The notes: generated by a model not told the origin, from the sequence alone. 64,000 nucleotides of DNA from Gammaproteobacteria bacterium (GCA_030832825.1 JAURIJ010000004.1:62001-126000); one strand, 5' to 3'. Numbered from the stretch's first letter, positions 7,543 to 21,798 are shown. A program made the numbers and translations.

Positions 7543-8204
7543 GTGACGAGCACACCCCCTTCGGCGCGGCCGACGTGCAGGTACTGCAGCGCACGCCGGG
7601 CTATCGCGGCTTCTTCGCGCTGGACACCTTGCAGATCCGCCACCGGCTCTATGCCGGTGGCTGGAGTGGCCCGTTCACGCGCGAGCTGTTCCTGCGCGAT
7701 GCGGCGGCGGGTGTGCTGCTCTACGATCCGCAGCGCGATGAAGTGGTTCTGGTAGAACAATTCCGTATCGGCGCCATGGTGGATGCCCAGACCCGCGGCA
7801 GCAGCCCCTGGCTGCTCGAGACCGTGGCCGGCATCATCGGTCCGGGCGAGACCGCCGCCGAGCTGGTCGTGCGCGAGGCCATCGAGGAAGCGGGTTGCCC
7901 GATTCGTGAACTGATTCACATCGTGGACTATTACAACAGCCCCGGCGGCAGCAATGAGTTCATCAGTTTGTTCTGCGGCCTTGTCGATGCCTCGAATGCG
8001 GGCGGCCTTCATGGCGTGCCTGAGGAAAATGAAGACATCTGCGTGCGTGTGCTATCTTCAACTCAGGCATGGCAGGCCTTGCAGGACGGTCGCCTGAACA
8101 ATGCCATGGCCATCATCGCGTTGCAGTGGCTGCAGATGAATCGTGACAGGCTGCGCGCAGCGGCCATGCAGACCGGCGTGGAAACCGATCTGGAAACCCC
8201 ATGA
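7539..8204 (+). CDS. nudF: ADP-ribose pyrophosphatase (Nudix)
   Basis: 221 residues. The Nudix box is seen as GPGETAAELVVREAIEEAG, with the REAxEE metal-binding core, and the upstream sheet LVEQFRIGAMVD is typical of ADP-ribose hydrolases. It cleaves ADP-ribose to AMP and ribose 5-phosphate. The start at 7539 overlaps the ppiC stop; the open frame extends upstream but there it runs through ppiC. It overlaps the next gene by four bases. The order nudF-yqiB-cpdA-yqiA-parE-parC is that of E. coli and many gammaproteobacteria. Confidence 0.93.
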   Translation: MSDEHTPFGAADVQVLQRTPGYRGFFALDTLQIRHRLYAGGWSGPFTRELFLRDAAAGVLLYDPQRDEVVLVEQFRIGAMVDAQTRGSSPWLLETVAGIIGPGETAAELVVREAIEEAGCPIRELIHIVDYYNSPGGSNEFISLFCGLVDASNAGGLHGVPEENEDICVRVLSSTQAWQALQDGRLNNAMAIIALQWLQMNRDRLRAAAMQTGVETDLETP

Positions 8205-8758
8205 AACACAGACCCTATCGCATCGATCTGAGCAGGCAGATGGCGGATTGTGACGCCAACTTTATTCGTTTACTAAAACTGATGCCTGCTCTAGAACCCT
8301 TTCGCATCAAGTATTTGCAGAGTTCTCACGAGGGCTGTGCGAGTCTGCGCGACGAGGCGGTGGCAGCGTCCTGGGGCATGGGCACTCTGCCGGAAAGCTG
8401 CGAGCGCGAATTCCTCATCAGCTCGCCGAGCGAACCGCAGAGCGAAGCACGTGTGCGCATCAGTGTGCTGGAAGTGTTCGCCTACACCAGCACGCTGTCC
8501 GTCACGCAGGTGAACCGTGTCAGCGAATGGGTCGAGCCGCCATCCATCCTCGTGCGCATGTACCACGATGCTGCCACGGCCGAGGCCGTCGCCTATCAGG
8601 GACACCGGGGCTTTCTTGCCCGTTATGCGCTGCCGAACCCTGCGATGTATCACCAGGATGAAAAGCGACAGATCAACGAATTTCTCGGCGAATGGCTGCG
8701 TCTGTGTCTGCAGGCCGGCCGCAGTGTCAACACACCTGAATTCTTCTGTGCTGCGTGA
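8201..8758 (+). CDS. yqiB: DUF1249 protein (YqiB family)
   Basis: 185 residues. The opening RIDLSRQMADCDANFIRLLKLMP and the C-terminal MYHQDEKRQINEFLGEWLRLCL are characteristic of the DUF1249/YqiB family, whose members sit between nudF and cpdA. No catalytic motif or membrane segment is visible and no function is established. It is coupled to nudF by a four-base overlap and followed after three bases by cpdA. Confidence 0.9.
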   Translation: MKHRPYRIDLSRQMADCDANFIRLLKLMPALEPFRIKYLQSSHEGCASLRDEAVAASWGMGTLPESCEREFLISSPSEPQSEARVRISVLEVFAYTSTLSVTQVNRVSEWVEPPSILVRMYHDAATAEAVAYQGHRGFLARYALPNPAMYHQDEKRQINEFLGEWLRLCLQAGRSVNTPEFFCAA

Positions 8759-8761
8759 CTT

Positions 8762-9580
8762 ATGGTCAAGAGAGAGATGGAACTTCCAGTGAGAGTGGTG
8801 CAGATCACGGACACGCACCTGTTCCGTGACCCGCGTGCCGCATTGCTGAAACTGAACACCCAGGACAGCTTCGAGAAAGTGATGGAACTGGTAGTCCAGA
8901 ATGAGCCCGGTATCGATGTCGTGCTCGGCACCGGTGACATCGCTCAGGACGCCTCGCGCGAAGCCTATCTGCGTTTCGCGCAGGCCATGCAGCCGCTGAA
9001 CGCTTCCTTCTACTGGATTCCCGGCAATCACGACCGCCGTCAGGTCATGGAAACGCTCGCGCCCTTCGAGCACGCCTTCACCAATCTCATCACCTTCGGC
9101 AAATGGCAGATCGTGCTGCTCGACTCGAGCGTGGCGGGGGAGGTGCATGGTCGTCTGCACGAGCGCGAATTGCAGCATCTCGAGCGCACCCTGCGTGCCG
9201 TGCCGAAGCATCCCGAGGTCGAGCATGTGCTGGTGTGTCTGCACCACAACCCGGTGGATGGCAGTGCCGGCTGGATGTCCGGCATCGGGCTGCACAATCA
9301 GGACGAGTTCCACGCCATCATCGAGCGCCATGCCTGTGTGCGCGCCGTGCTTTACGGCCACATTCACCAGGCACTCGACTTCGAGCGCCAGGGCGTGCGC
9401 TATCTGTGCACGCCGTCCACCTGCATCCAGTTCAAGCCGCAGGTGGAGGATTTCACGCTCGATGACGTCAACCCTGCCTACCGCACGCTGCTGCTGCAGC
9501 CCGACGGCCGCATCGAGACGCAGGTGATCCGCGTGACGGGCCATGCCTTCGAAGTGGATCACACTTCCACGGGTTACTGA
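8762..9580 (+). CDS. cpdA: 3',5'-cyclic AMP phosphodiesterase
   Basis: 272 residues, near the 275 of E. coli CpdA. The class III metallophosphoesterase motifs occur in order: QITDTHLF (D-x-H), GTGDIAQD (GDx), WIPGNHDRR (GNHD), CLHHNP (H) and YGHIHQA (GHxH), all metal ligands present. It hydrolyses cAMP to AMP and so lowers Crp/Vfr-type signalling. ATG 8762 gives six residues before the conserved domain; an ATG at 8777 is also possible. Its stop overlaps the start of yqiA by one base. Confidence 0.92.
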   Translation: MVKREMELPVRVVQITDTHLFRDPRAALLKLNTQDSFEKVMELVVQNEPGIDVVLGTGDIAQDASREAYLRFAQAMQPLNASFYWIPGNHDRRQVMETLAPFEHAFTNLITFGKWQIVLLDSSVAGEVHGRLHERELQHLERTLRAVPKHPEVEHVLVCLHHNPVDGSAGWMSGIGLHNQDEFHAIIERHACVRAVLYGHIHQALDFERQGVRYLCTPSTCIQFKPQVEDFTLDDVNPAYRTLLLQPDGRIETQVIRVTGHAFEVDHTSTGY

Positions 9581-10164
9581 TGCTGGGCGACGGCCTCTTC
9601 CTGGTGTACATCCACGGCTTCAACAGCTCGCCGCTGTCGCTCAAGGCGCGGCAGACCGTCGACTGGTTCGTGAGCCAGGGGCGCGGCGATGCCATCGCGG
9701 TGCCCGAACTCTCCCACGAACCGGAGCGTGCCATCGCCGAGCTGTGCGAGATCATCGCGGACCGGCCGCAGCCCGTGGCGCTCATCGGCAGTTCCCTCGG
9801 CGGTTACTATGCCACCTGGCTCGCCGAGCGCTTCGGCCTGCGCGCCGCCCTGATCAATCCCGCCGTGCGCCCGGCAGAACTGTGGCAGTCCCATCTGGGG
9901 CTCAATCACAATTTCTATTCGGGCCGGCGCTATCACATCACGCAGGAACACGTGGCCCAGTTGCGCGCTTTGGAAGTTCACAGTGTTACGCGGCCCGAGA
10001 ATCTGCTGCTGCTGGTGCAGACGGGCGACGAGACCCTGGATTACCGGCACGCGGTAGACAAGTACAAGTCCTCAGTGAGTATAATCCAGCCCGGTGGCAA
10101 CCACGGTTTCGTGAATTACGACGCCCTGTTGCCCGACATCATCCGGTTTCTGTCCCAACGCTGA
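9580..10164 (+). CDS. yqiA: Alpha/beta-hydrolase esterase YqiA
   Basis: 194 residues, full length for the family. The sequence shows YIHGFNSSPLSLKARQ (oxyanion-hole region), LIGSSLGGYYATWLAERFG (nucleophile elbow G-S-S-L-G-G), then TGDETLDYRHAV (acid) and PGGNHGF (catalytic His). E. coli YqiA is a short-chain acyl esterase; the physiological substrate is unknown. It is placed between cpdA and parE as in E. coli. Confidence 0.9.
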   Translation: MLGDGLFLVYIHGFNSSPLSLKARQTVDWFVSQGRGDAIAVPELSHEPERAIAELCEIIADRPQPVALIGSSLGGYYATWLAERFGLRAALINPAVRPAELWQSHLGLNHNFYSGRRYHITQEHVAQLRALEVHSVTRPENLLLLVQTGDETLDYRHAVDKYKSSVSIIQPGGNHGFVNYDALLPDIIRFLSQR

Positions 10165-12135
<1,971 letters not shown>

Positions 12136-12172
12136 CAGGCCCACGACACATTGACTGGAAACACCGAGCACC

Positions 12173-14431
<2,259 letters not shown>

Positions 14432-14631
14432 GTCGAGCGCCTGATCTCATGGAATTTTCCCATGATTACAAAGTCGAAGCCCGCGGGAGACTTCATGACG
14501 CCTTCAAGCCTGAACGCTGTTTGTTCCGGCAGGGCCACGGGTAAGTATCTCAAGATTTGCAGTCTGTTTCTGACGATCGACTTCGTCGGTCCCGACCCAC
14601 GATCAACCGCAGGCCAGGGCCCTCGCACCCA
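14432..14631. other. Intergenic, nothing recognised
   Basis: Two hundred bases between the convergent parC and the beta-propeller gene. No Rho-independent terminator with a T-run is evident; a short ATGGAA/TTCCCAT near-palindrome lies close to 14450. No supported gene. Confidence 0.4.
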
Positions 14632-15564
14632 TCAATCCAACGGGATGAATGCCAACGCATTGTTCTGGTTCATCGGAATGACCAGCTGGTTCTGGATCGA
14701 GTCGTAGCACATGGACGCCGCAGACGGGATGCCCGTGGCAATCACTTCCGCGGACTGCCCCGGACGAATGCGCGACACGCTGCCGAAGCGCACGCTGCTC
14801 ACGTACTTCGTGCCATCCGCCATGATCACGATGCCATCGTTGCCGCCTTCCGCCGCATGCTCCGTACGCACCACCTCGCCTGCCGGGTTGAAGGTCACCA
14901 CCGCGTTGTCCGCGATGTTCACCATCACGATGTTGCCGTCATTGTCGATGGCCAGGCCGTTCGGCGAGGCCAGCGGAGCGCCTTCCTTGAACACGGAGGT
15001 TTCGCCGCTTGCCGTCACCTTGTAGATGCGCTGCGTGCCGCCGGTGTTGGAGGCGTAGACAGTGCCGTCGGCTGCCACCGCCACCCCGTTCAGGCCGGTG
15101 GCTTCCGGCACGGCAACCGCACCCATCGGATTGCCGGTGGCCAGGTCGAACATGCGCACGGTGTCGATGTCGACGGTGTAGAGCACGCCGTTGTGAATCG
15201 CGCTGCCCAGCGGCTGGTTCAGAGTCAGGCCGTCACGCGTGGCACCGATCCACTTGGAGGTATGCACGCTGCCGTCCGGGTTGATCAGCGACACATAACC
15301 GTCGTTCTCCTGCAGGTTCTGCGGGATGCCGTTGTTCATGGCCAGAATCAGGTTGCGGGCCGGGTCGAAGGTGCAGCTCTCGGCGGTGCGGAAGCTGCCG
15401 AACACTTTCACGTTGCTGGACATCGGCGTGGCCACGCCGGCCTCGTTCACGGTGCCCAGCGGGCCGCCGGCCACGAAGGGGCCGGGGGTGCCTGCGGGCG
15501 TCTGGGCCTGCGCAGCGGCGCTGAGGGCGACACTCACGAGTGCGGTCAACAGTGATTTCTTCAT
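14632..15564 (-). CDS. Exported SMP-30/NHL-type beta-propeller protein
   Basis: 310 residues with a clear signal peptide (LLTALVSVALSAAAQAQ). The mature part has repeated propeller blades of the SMP-30/gluconolactonase/NHL type: DGTVYASNTGGTQRIYKV, SPNGLAIDNDGNIVMVNIAD, DGIVIMADGTKYVSSVRFG. The fold family includes lactonases and strictosidine-synthase-like proteins; catalytic metal ligands cannot be assigned with certainty and the substrate is unknown. Likely periplasmic. AAGGAG seven bases before the ATG supports the start. A near-palindrome lies just upstream at 15579-15594. Confidence 0.75.
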   Translation of the reverse strand: MKKSLLTALVSVALSAAAQAQTPAGTPGPFVAGGPLGTVNEAGVATPMSSNVKVFGSFRTAESCTFDPARNLILAMNNGIPQNLQENDGYVSLINPDGSVHTSKWIGATRDGLTLNQPLGSAIHNGVLYTVDIDTVRMFDLATGNPMGAVAVPEATGLNGVAVAADGTVYASNTGGTQRIYKVTASGETSVFKEGAPLASPNGLAIDNDGNIVMVNIADNAVVTFNPAGEVVRTEHAAEGGNDGIVIMADGTKYVSSVRFGSVSRIRPGQSAEVIATGIPSAASMCYDSIQNQLVIPMNQNNALAFIPLD

Positions 15565-15578
15565 GAAGCATTCTCCTT

Positions 15579-15594
15579 GGTTGGCTAGTCAACC
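15579..15594. promoter_or_regulatory. Near-palindrome upstream of the propeller gene
   Basis: GGTTGGCTAGTCAACC is a 16-base dyad matching its reverse complement at 14 of 16 positions. It lies immediately upstream of the ribosome binding site of the gene starting at 15564, so it could be an operator or a leader hairpin. No regulator is identified. Confidence 0.3.
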
Positions 15595-15665
15595 GTGTGC
15601 TGTGAAATGGGACAGTTCAAGCGTACGCCGTCGGCATGACGACTGTGGTGACTGAAGACCCGCGA

Positions 15666-15681
15666 AACGGCATTTGCCGTT
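15666..15681 (-). terminator. Possible weak terminator after argA
   Basis: AACGGCA-TT-TGCCGTT is a perfect inverted repeat eight bases beyond the argA stop codon. The T-run after it on the minus strand is short (TT), so an intrinsic terminator is only possible. Confidence 0.3.
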
Positions 15682-15688
15682 CACGGGC

Positions 15689-17014
15689 TCAGCGCAGGGC
15701 CTTCTTGAGGGCCTTGGAATTGCGTTGGTAGTTGTACATCTTCTGCTTCTTTTCCGGCAGCTCGGACACAGCGATGGGCTGGAAGCCTTTCTCCATGAAC
15801 CAGTGGGTGGTCTGCGTGGTGAGCACAATGACATGGCTGAGGCCAATGCGTCGTGCCTGATCTTCCAGCGCGCTCAGCAGATGCTCGCCGCGGCCATTGG
15901 CCTGGTAATCCCGGTGAATCGCGATGCAGGCGATCTCGCCGCAGGTGGCATCCAGCGGGTACAGCGCCGCGCAGGCGATGATCATGCTCTCGCGTTCAAT
16001 AACGAAGAAGAAGTCGATCTCGGCTTCCAGCAGTTCGCGCGAGCGGTGGACCAGCACGCCCGCCTCTTCCAGCGGCGTGATGAGTTCGAGAATGCCGCCG
16101 ACATCGTCGATGCTCGCGCGACGCAGCTGCTCGAAGGTGTCCTTGGACACCAGGGTGCCGCAGCCATCCCGCGTGAAGAGTTCCTCGATGAGGGCGCCGT
16201 TGTGCTCGAAGCTGATCAGATGACTGCGATGCACGTGGTGACGACACGCCTTCACGGCGGCCGCGAGTGCCTGCGCCACGCCACTGGCCTTGTTCTCGGG
16301 CTGGGACTCGACCGTCGCCAGCACGTCCTGGGCCGAGGCCGGGCTCAGCGCGCTGACCATCTCGCCCGCGCTGTCCATGATGCCCGTCTGGGGAATGAAC
16401 AGGATGAGCTTTTCCGCATTCAGCGCGATGGCGGTCTCGGTGGCGACTTCCTCGGGGGACAGGTTGAACACTTCCCCGGTGGTCGAGAGTCCGAGATTGG
16501 AGACCAGCACAATGTTGTTATGGTTCAGGTGCTGCATGATGGCCTTGGCGTTGATCTTGCGCACCACACCCGTGAGCGCGTGATCGATGCCGTCCAGCAC
16601 GCCCAGGGGGCGGGCCGTGATGAAATTGCCACGCGCCAGCTTGATGTCGGCGCCATGCATGGGCGAATTGGCGAGCCCCATCGAGAACAGTGCCTCGATG
16701 TCGATGCTCAGCGCGCCCACGATCTGCTTGATGATCTGCAGGCTGATGGCATCGGTGATGCGCAGGCCCTTGTGGTAGGTCGACTCGATGCCCGCCGCTT
16801 CCAGTGCCGCGTTGATCTGCGGACGCGCGCCATGCACCAGCACGAGCTTCACGCCCAGGCTCTGCAGCAGCGTGATGTCATGCACGATGTTGTTGAAATT
16901 CTCGTGCGCGATGGCCTCGCCGGGCAGCAGCACGACGAACACCTTCTTGCGGTGCGCATTGATGTAGCTGGACGAGTGACGGAACCAGTCGATGTACTGC
17001 GGCAGATTTTTCAT
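15689..17014 (-). CDS. argA: N-acetylglutamate synthase (ArgA, kinase-like plus GNAT domains)
   Basis: 441 residues, as in Pseudomonas and E. coli ArgA. The N-terminal amino-acid-kinase domain (about 20-275) has LVLVHGARPQIN and VLVSNLGLSTTGEVFNL; the C-terminal GNAT domain (about 295-435) has the acetyl-CoA loop HRDYQANGRGEHLLSAL. It makes N-acetylglutamate from glutamate and acetyl-CoA, the first step of arginine synthesis, and is usually inhibited by arginine through the kinase-like domain. It is last in a long minus-strand run, 14 bases after argE. Confidence 0.95.
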   Translation of the reverse strand: MKNLPQYIDWFRHSSSYINAHRKKVFVVLLPGEAIAHENFNNIVHDITLLQSLGVKLVLVHGARPQINAALEAAGIESTYHKGLRITDAISLQIIKQIVGALSIDIEALFSMGLANSPMHGADIKLARGNFITARPLGVLDGIDHALTGVVRKINAKAIMQHLNHNNIVLVSNLGLSTTGEVFNLSPEEVATETAIALNAEKLILFIPQTGIMDSAGEMVSALSPASAQDVLATVESQPENKASGVAQALAAAVKACRHHVHRSHLISFEHNGALIEELFTRDGCGTLVSKDTFEQLRRASIDDVGGILELITPLEEAGVLVHRSRELLEAEIDFFFVIERESMIIACAALYPLDATCGEIACIAIHRDYQANGRGEHLLSALEDQARRIGLSHVIVLTTQTTHWFMEKGFQPIAVSELPEKKQKMYNYQRNSKALKKALR

Positions 17015-17028
17015 GGCGGCAATATAGT

Positions 17029-18204
17029 CTATTTCCCCGGCAGGCAGTAGTGGCGGATCAGGCCGCGCAGCGCGTCGATGCAGGGCTGCAGCCGGTCCAG
17101 CGCCAGGTATTCGTCGGGCTGGTGGGCCTGATCGATGTCGCCCGGGCCCAGGATGATGGTGTCCATGCCCAGGCGCTGCAGCAGCGGCGCCTCGGTGCCG
17201 AAGGCGACACTGGCCGCGCGGTTTCCCGTCAGGCGCTCGGCCGTGCGCACCAGCTCATTGTCAGGATCGGTATAGAACGCCGGCAGGCCGGCAAACAAGG
17301 GTTTGATGGTGGCCTGCACCTCGTGGCGGTCGGCAATGGGCTGCACGCGCGCGCGGATCTCCTCGCGCAGTTCGGCGATCTCCATGCCCGGCAGCAGGCG
17401 CACATCGAACTCCAGGTGGCACTGACCGCAGATGCGGTTCGGGTTGTCGCCACCGTGAATGCAGCCCAGATTGAGCGTGGGGCGGGCGATGCGGAACAAC
17501 GGGCTGTGGTAGCGCTGCTGCAGCGAGGAGCGCAGGGCCAGCAGTTCGCCCATGACCTCGTGCATGGCCTCCAGCGCATTGCGCCCCAGATCCGGATTGG
17601 ACGAGTGGCCGCTGCGCCCCAGCAGGTCGATGGACTCCATCATCACGCCCTTGTGCGCGTGAATGGGACGCATGCCGGTGGGTTCGCCGATCACGGCGCA
17701 GCGCGCCTTCGGCCGCCCGAGCTCCGCCAGCGTGCGGGCACCCTGCATCGACGTCTCTTCGTCGGCCGTGGCCAGCACGATCAGTGGCTGGCTGAATTCA
17801 ACGCCCTCGAAGGCCTTCAGCGCTTCCATGATCAGTGGGAAGAAACTCTTCATGTCGGTGCTGCCCAGGCCATAGAGCCGACCGTTCTTCTCGGTGAGTC
17901 GGAAGGGATTCACCGTCCAGAGCGCTGCATCGAGGGGCACCGTGTCCGTGTGTCCGGCCAGCACCAGTCCGCCGGGGCCCTCGCCGCGCGTGGCCAGCAG
18001 ATTGCGCTTGGCATTGCCGGACGTCAGCGGCGAGGTGCCCGGGCTGGCGATCTGTTCCGTGCGAAAGCCCAGGTCCTCGAAGCACTGCGCCAGATAGTCG
18101 ATGACGGGCACATTGCTGGTGTCCAGCTCGGGATTCGCGGAGCTGATGCTGGGCAGGCTGATGAGCGTGTCCAGATGGGTGAAAAGAGCGGGGAAGCGGG
18201 GCAT
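17029..18204 (-). CDS. argE: Acetylornithine deacetylase
   Basis: 391 residues, M20 metallopeptidase family. Metal and catalytic motifs: LAGHTDTVPLD (His and Asp ligands), YGLGSTDMKSFF (bridging Asp), TADEETSMQGA (catalytic and metal Glu pair) and the terminal GPGDIDQAHQPDEYL (His). It releases ornithine from N-acetylornithine in the linear arginine pathway. argE and argA adjacency matches a shared arginine function; argE is also typical of Pseudomonas near argA. The hemW stop upstream is 27 bases away. Confidence 0.93.
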   Translation of the reverse strand: MPRFPALFTHLDTLISLPSISSANPELDTSNVPVIDYLAQCFEDLGFRTEQIASPGTSPLTSGNAKRNLLATRGEGPGGLVLAGHTDTVPLDAALWTVNPFRLTEKNGRLYGLGSTDMKSFFPLIMEALKAFEGVEFSQPLIVLATADEETSMQGARTLAELGRPKARCAVIGEPTGMRPIHAHKGVMMESIDLLGRSGHSSNPDLGRNALEAMHEVMGELLALRSSLQQRYHSPLFRIARPTLNLGCIHGGDNPNRICGQCHLEFDVRLLPGMEIAELREEIRARVQPIADRHEVQATIKPLFAGLPAFYTDPDNELVRTAERLTGNRAASVAFGTEAPLLQRLGMDTIILGPGDIDQAHQPDEYLALDRLQPCIDALRGLIRHYCLPGK

Positions 18205-18231
18205 GTCGGGTCACCATGGCCGCAGGCGGCG

Positions 18232-19392
18232 TCAGAGAAATTCCTGCAGCACCGTGTTGAGAAACTGCAGGCCCTTGGCAGTGGGGCGGATCACGTCGTG
18301 GTCCTGCTGCAGCAGATCGCGGCGTTGCAGCGATGATACGCGCTTTGCCAGGGGCTCGAAACCCAGCCCCGTGGCGGCCTCGAACTGCGCGGCAGTGAAG
18401 CCGTCGCGCAGACGCAGCACGTTCAGCAGGTACTCGATGCCGCGCTCCTCCATGGCGATGGGCAGCGACTCGGCGAGGGCCTCGCCCGGCGCTTGCAGAT
18501 AATGTGCCGGCTGGCGCTTCTTGCGCGTGCGCAGGATCTCGTCGCGCGCCGGCCAGCTCAACTTGCCATGGGCGCCGGCACCGATGCCGAGGTAGTCCCC
18601 GAAGCGCCAGTAATTCAGATTGTGCCGCGCCTGCCGCCCCGGCTGGGCGAAGGCCGAGATCTCGTAGCGCTCGAATCCGTGGGCGCCCAGCAGAGCCAGA
18701 CCGGCGTCCTGGATGTCGATCAGCGTGTCTTCCTCGGGCAGCGGCGGCGGGCGCTTGAAGAATTCGGTGTTGGGCTCGATGGTCAGCTGATACCAGGACA
18801 GATGCGTGGGAGCGTGTTCCAGCGCCGTGCGCAGGTCCTGCAGCGCGGCCGCAGGGGTTTGCCCCTGCAGGCCATACATAAGGTCCAGATTGAAATTCTC
18901 GAAGCCGGCGGCGCGCGCGAAGTCGATGGCCTTGTGCGCATCGGCATCGTCATGGATGCGGCCGAGCTGCTGCAGCTTCAATGGATCGAAACTCTGGATG
19001 CCGATGGACAGCCGGTTGATCCCCGCGCGGCGGTAATCCGCGAAGCGCGCGCGCTCGGCGGTGCCGGGGTTGGCCTCCAGCGTGATCTCGATGTCGGGCG
19101 CGAAGGCGATGTGGCGCTGCAGGGCCTGGAACAGCCGGTCATAGGCCTGCGCCGAGAACAGGCTGGGCGTGCCGCCGCCAATGAAGATGGACTGCAGGGC
19201 ACGCCCCTGCACGCCGGGCAGGTCGGCCTCGACGTCCGCGATCAGGGCGTCGACATAGGCGGCTTCGGGCAGTTCGCCGTTCTTCTGGTGCGAATTGAAA
19301 TCGCAGTAGGGGCACTTGCGCACGCACCAGGGCACGTGCACATACAGACTCAGGGGCGGCAGCTGCAGCAAGGGGCCGGGTGTCGCGTTCAA
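18232..19392 (-). CDS. hemW: Radical SAM heme chaperone HemW
   Basis: 386 residues. The radical-SAM motif is [14 protein letters not shown] (C-x3-C-x2-C followed by F), with [12 protein letters not shown] and EANPG downstream, and the C-terminal HemN-like domain [20 protein letters not shown]. These features mark HemW rather than the HemN dehydrogenase, which has extra N-terminal sequence. HemW binds heme and hands it to respiratory targets. Its start overlaps the rdgB stop by four bases. The order metX-metW-rdgB-hemW is that of Pseudomonas aeruginosa. Confidence 0.92.
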   Translation of the reverse strand: MNATPGPLLQLPPLSLYVHVPWCVRKCPYCDFNSHQKNGELPEAAYVDALIADVEADLPGVQGRALQSIFIGGGTPSLFSAQAYDRLFQALQRHIAFAPDIEITLEANPGTAERARFADYRRAGINRLSIGIQSFDPLKLQQLGRIHDDADAHKAIDFARAAGFENFNLDLMYGLQGQTPAAALQDLRTALEHAPTHLSWYQLTIEPNTEFFKRPPPLPEEDTLIDIQDAGLALLGAHGFERYEISAFAQPGRQARHNLNYWRFGDYLGIGAGAHGKLSWPARDEILRTRKKRQPAHYLQAPGEALAESLPIAMEERGIEYLLNVLRLRDGFTAAQFEAATGLGFEPLAKRVSSLQRRDLLQQDHDVIRPTAKGLQFLNTVLQEFL

Positions 19393-19997
19393 CGCAGGGT
19401 CCCGCGCAGCGCGTCCCAGTGCTGCAGCAGCTGGCGCAGGGCCTTGCCGCGATGACTGAGTGCATTCTTGACGGCCGGTTCCAGCTGCGCCGAGGCGCAG
19501 CCGTGCGTGGGCACGAAGAACAGCGGGTCGTAGCCGAAGCCGTTGTCGCCCTCAGGGGCGAAGAGGATGCGCCCCTCCCAGCTGCCGTGGCAAATGAAGG
19601 GCATCGGGTCGCGGGCATGGCGCATGAAGGCGATGCAGCAGATGAAGCGCGCGGTGCGCTGCGCCTCCGGCACGTCCAGCAGTGCCGCCAGCAGCTTGGC
19701 ATTGTTCTGCGCATCGGTGGCGCCGAGGCCGGCATAGCGCGCCGAATAGATGCCGGGCTCGCCGCGCAACGCATCCACTTCCAGGCCGGAATCATCGGCC
19801 AGGGCGGGCAGGCCGGTGGCCGCTGCGGCATGACGTGCCTTGAGAATGGCGTTCTCGAAAAAGCTCAGGCCGGTCTCATCGGCATCGCTGACGCCGAGGG
19901 AACGCTGGGTCAGGAATTCCAGTTCGGCACTGCCCAGCATCTGCTGGAATTCCCGCAGTTTGCCGGCATTGCCGGTGGCGAGCACGATTCTCTGCAT
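19389..19997 (-). CDS. rdgB: XTP/dITP pyrophosphatase (RdgB/HAM1)
   Basis: 202 residues. Family motifs: [13 protein letters not shown] at the N-terminus, [23 protein letters not shown] and the C-terminal [12 protein letters not shown]. The enzyme removes non-canonical purine triphosphates such as dITP and XTP. The start at 19997 is set by the conserved opening motif; the frame stays open upstream into metW territory but that part is not RdgB-like. It overlaps hemW by four bases and follows metW after 14 bases. Confidence 0.95.
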   Translation of the reverse strand: MQRIVLATGNAGKLREFQQMLGSAELEFLTQRSLGVSDADETGLSFFENAILKARHAAAATGLPALADDSGLEVDALRGEPGIYSARYAGLGATDAQNNAKLLAALLDVPEAQRTARFICCIAFMRHARDPMPFICHGSWEGRILFAPEGDNGFGYDPLFFVPTHGCASAQLEPAVKNALSHRGKALRQLLQHWDALRGTLR

Positions 19998-20011
19998 GCC
20001 GTTCTCCGTGC

Positions 20012-20602
20012 TCAGCGACTCAAGTGATAGATGGCGGTTTCGCCCAGCAGATTCGGCCACTGCCGGATCATCCAGCTGCCCTGATGCTTGTGGTCGACGA
20101 CGGTGCGGGCCATGACGCGGATCTGGCGCTCGCGGCACAGCGCATCGAAATCCTTCACGGTGCAGAAGTGGATGTTGGGCGTGTCGTACCACTGATAGGG
20201 CATGAAATTGGACACCGGCATGCGGCCCTTGAGACTCAGGTAGACGCGGCTGCGCCAGTTGCCGAAATTGGGGAAGGTCACGATGACCTTGTGGCCGATG
20301 CGCAGCATCTCCTCGATCAGTACGTCCGGGTAGCTCACCGCCTGCAGCGTCTGCGTGAGCAGCACGGTGTCGAAACTCTTGTCGCAGAAATTCGCCAGGT
20401 TCTTGTCCAGATCCTGCTGGATCACGTTCACGCCCTTCTCGAGACAGGCGTGGATCTTGCGCTCGTCGATCTCCAGGCCGAGCTCCGACACGCCCTTCTC
20501 GCGCTTGAGATATTCCAGCAGGCTGCCATCACCGCAGCCCAGGTCCAGCACGCGGCTGCCCGGTTCGATCCAGTGTTGAATGATGTCCAGGTCGGCACGC
20601 AT
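20012..20602 (-). CDS. metW: MetW methyltransferase-like protein of methionine biosynthesis
   Basis: 196 residues. The SAM-binding motif I is [16 protein letters not shown], followed by [30 protein letters not shown] is motif IV-like. MetW is needed alongside MetX for homoserine acylation in several proteobacteria, with biochemical role not fully defined. Its start ATG overlaps the metX stop by one base, so the two are translationally coupled. Confidence 0.94.
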   Translation of the reverse strand: MRADLDIIQHWIEPGSRVLDLGCGDGSLLEYLKREKGVSELGLEIDERKIHACLEKGVNVIQQDLDKNLANFCDKSFDTVLLTQTLQAVSYPDVLIEEMLRIGHKVIVTFPNFGNWRSRVYLSLKGRMPVSNFMPYQWYDTPNIHFCTVKDFDALCRERQIRVMARTVVDHKHQGSWMIRQWPNLLGETAIYHLSR

Positions 20603-21798
20603 CAGCGGTTCACCTCGTCACTCACCCGCGCCAGATAGGTGCTCAGGGCCTGCATGTAGCGCGGCACCGGCAGCAGGAAGGCGTCGTGGCCCTGATCGGC
20701 GTCGATCTCCAGATAGCTGACCGGCTTGCGCGCCTTGAGCAGGGCGTTGACGATCTCGCGTGTGCGCTCGGGCGGAAAACGCCAGTCGGAACTGAAGGAC
20801 ATCAGCAGGAAGCGGCACTGACTGTGCTCGAAGGCCTTCGCCAGATCGCCGTCGTAATCGACCGTCGGGTCAAAATAGTCCAGCGCCTTGGTCATCAGCA
20901 GATAGGTGTTGGCGTCGAAGCGTTCCGAGAAGCGCTCGCCCTGGTAGTGCAGATAGCTTTCCACCTGGAAGTCCACATCCAGCCCGAAGCTCAGCTTGCC
21001 GGAGCGCAGATCGCGGCCGAAGTTGCTCTTGATGGCTTCGCTGGGCAGCTCCTCGCTGGCCTTGCCGAATTTCTCCCGCATGGCGCTGTCGGACAGATAG
21101 GTGATGTGGCCGACCATGCGCGCCAGCATCACGCCCTTCTTGGGATAGGTGCCATGTTCCAGATAGCGGCCGTCGTGGAAGTGCGGGTCGGCCGTGATGG
21201 ACTGGCGCGCCACTTCATTGAAGGCGATGTTCTGAGCAGAAAGCTTCGGCGCCACGGCAATCATGATGGCGTGACGCAGGCGCTCGGGGTAGCTGATGGA
21301 CCAGCGCATCACCTGCATGCCGCCCAGACTGCCGCCGATCACCGCCGCCCATTGCACGATGCCCAGGCGGTCCATGAGGCGGGCCTGGCTGTTCACCCAG
21401 TCGCGCACCGTGACCACCGGGAAATCGGGGCCGTAGAACGTGCCCGTCTCCGGGTTGAGGGACGTGGGGCCAGTGCTGCCCGCGCAGCCGCCCAGATTGT
21501 TGAGGCAGACCACGAAGAACTTGCGCGTGTCGATGGGCTTGCCCGGGCCGATGCAGTTGTCCCACCAGCCCGGCTTGGAGTCACTCTCCTTGTGATAGCC
21601 CGCGGCGTGATGGTCCCCGGACAGCGCGTGACATACCAGAATGGCGTTGGAGCGCGCGGCATTGAGCGTGCCGTAGGTTTCCACCATCAGGTCATAGGAG
21701 GCGATGCGCTTGCCGCTGCGCAGCACGAGCGGCTCGTCGAAGTGCAGGCATTGCGGCGTGACGAGGCCGACGGAATTTTCGGGGAAGGAGCTGGGCAT
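20602..21798 (-). CDS. metX: Homoserine O-acyltransferase MetX
   Basis: 398 residues, alpha/beta-hydrolase fold. The nucleophile elbow is [12 protein letters not shown], the acid lies in the [14 protein letters not shown] region, and the catalytic His is in [13 protein letters not shown]-terminal [11 protein letters not shown] is typical of MetX. It acylates homoserine on oxygen in methionine synthesis; whether the donor is acetyl-CoA or succinyl-CoA cannot be told from motifs alone, since MetX with MetW is often a succinyltransferase. It starts one base from the yggU stop. Confidence 0.95.
   Translation of the reverse strand: MPSSFPENSVGLVTPQCLHFDEPLVLRSGKRIASYDLMVETYGTLNAARSNAILVCHALSGDHHAAGYHKESDSKPGWWDNCIGPGKPIDTRKFFVVCLNNLGGCAGSTGPTSLNPETGTFYGPDFPVVTVRDWVNSQARLMDRLGIVQWAAVIGGSLGGMQVMRWSISYPERLRHAIMIAVAPKLSAQNIAFNEVARQSITADPHFHDGRYLEHGTYPKKGVMLARMVGHITYLSDSAMREKFGKASEELPSEAIKSNFGRDLRSGKLSFGLDVDFQVESYLHYQGERFSERFDANTYLLMTKALDYFDPTVDYDGDLAKAFEHSQCRFLLMSFSSDWRFPPERTREIVNALLKARKPVSYLEIDADQGHDAFLLPVPRYMQALSTYLARVSDEVNR

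Noticed and set aside
14462..14707. Small plus-strand frame after parC
   Set aside because: Its second half lies antisense within the propeller gene and no ribosome binding site or family pattern is seen.
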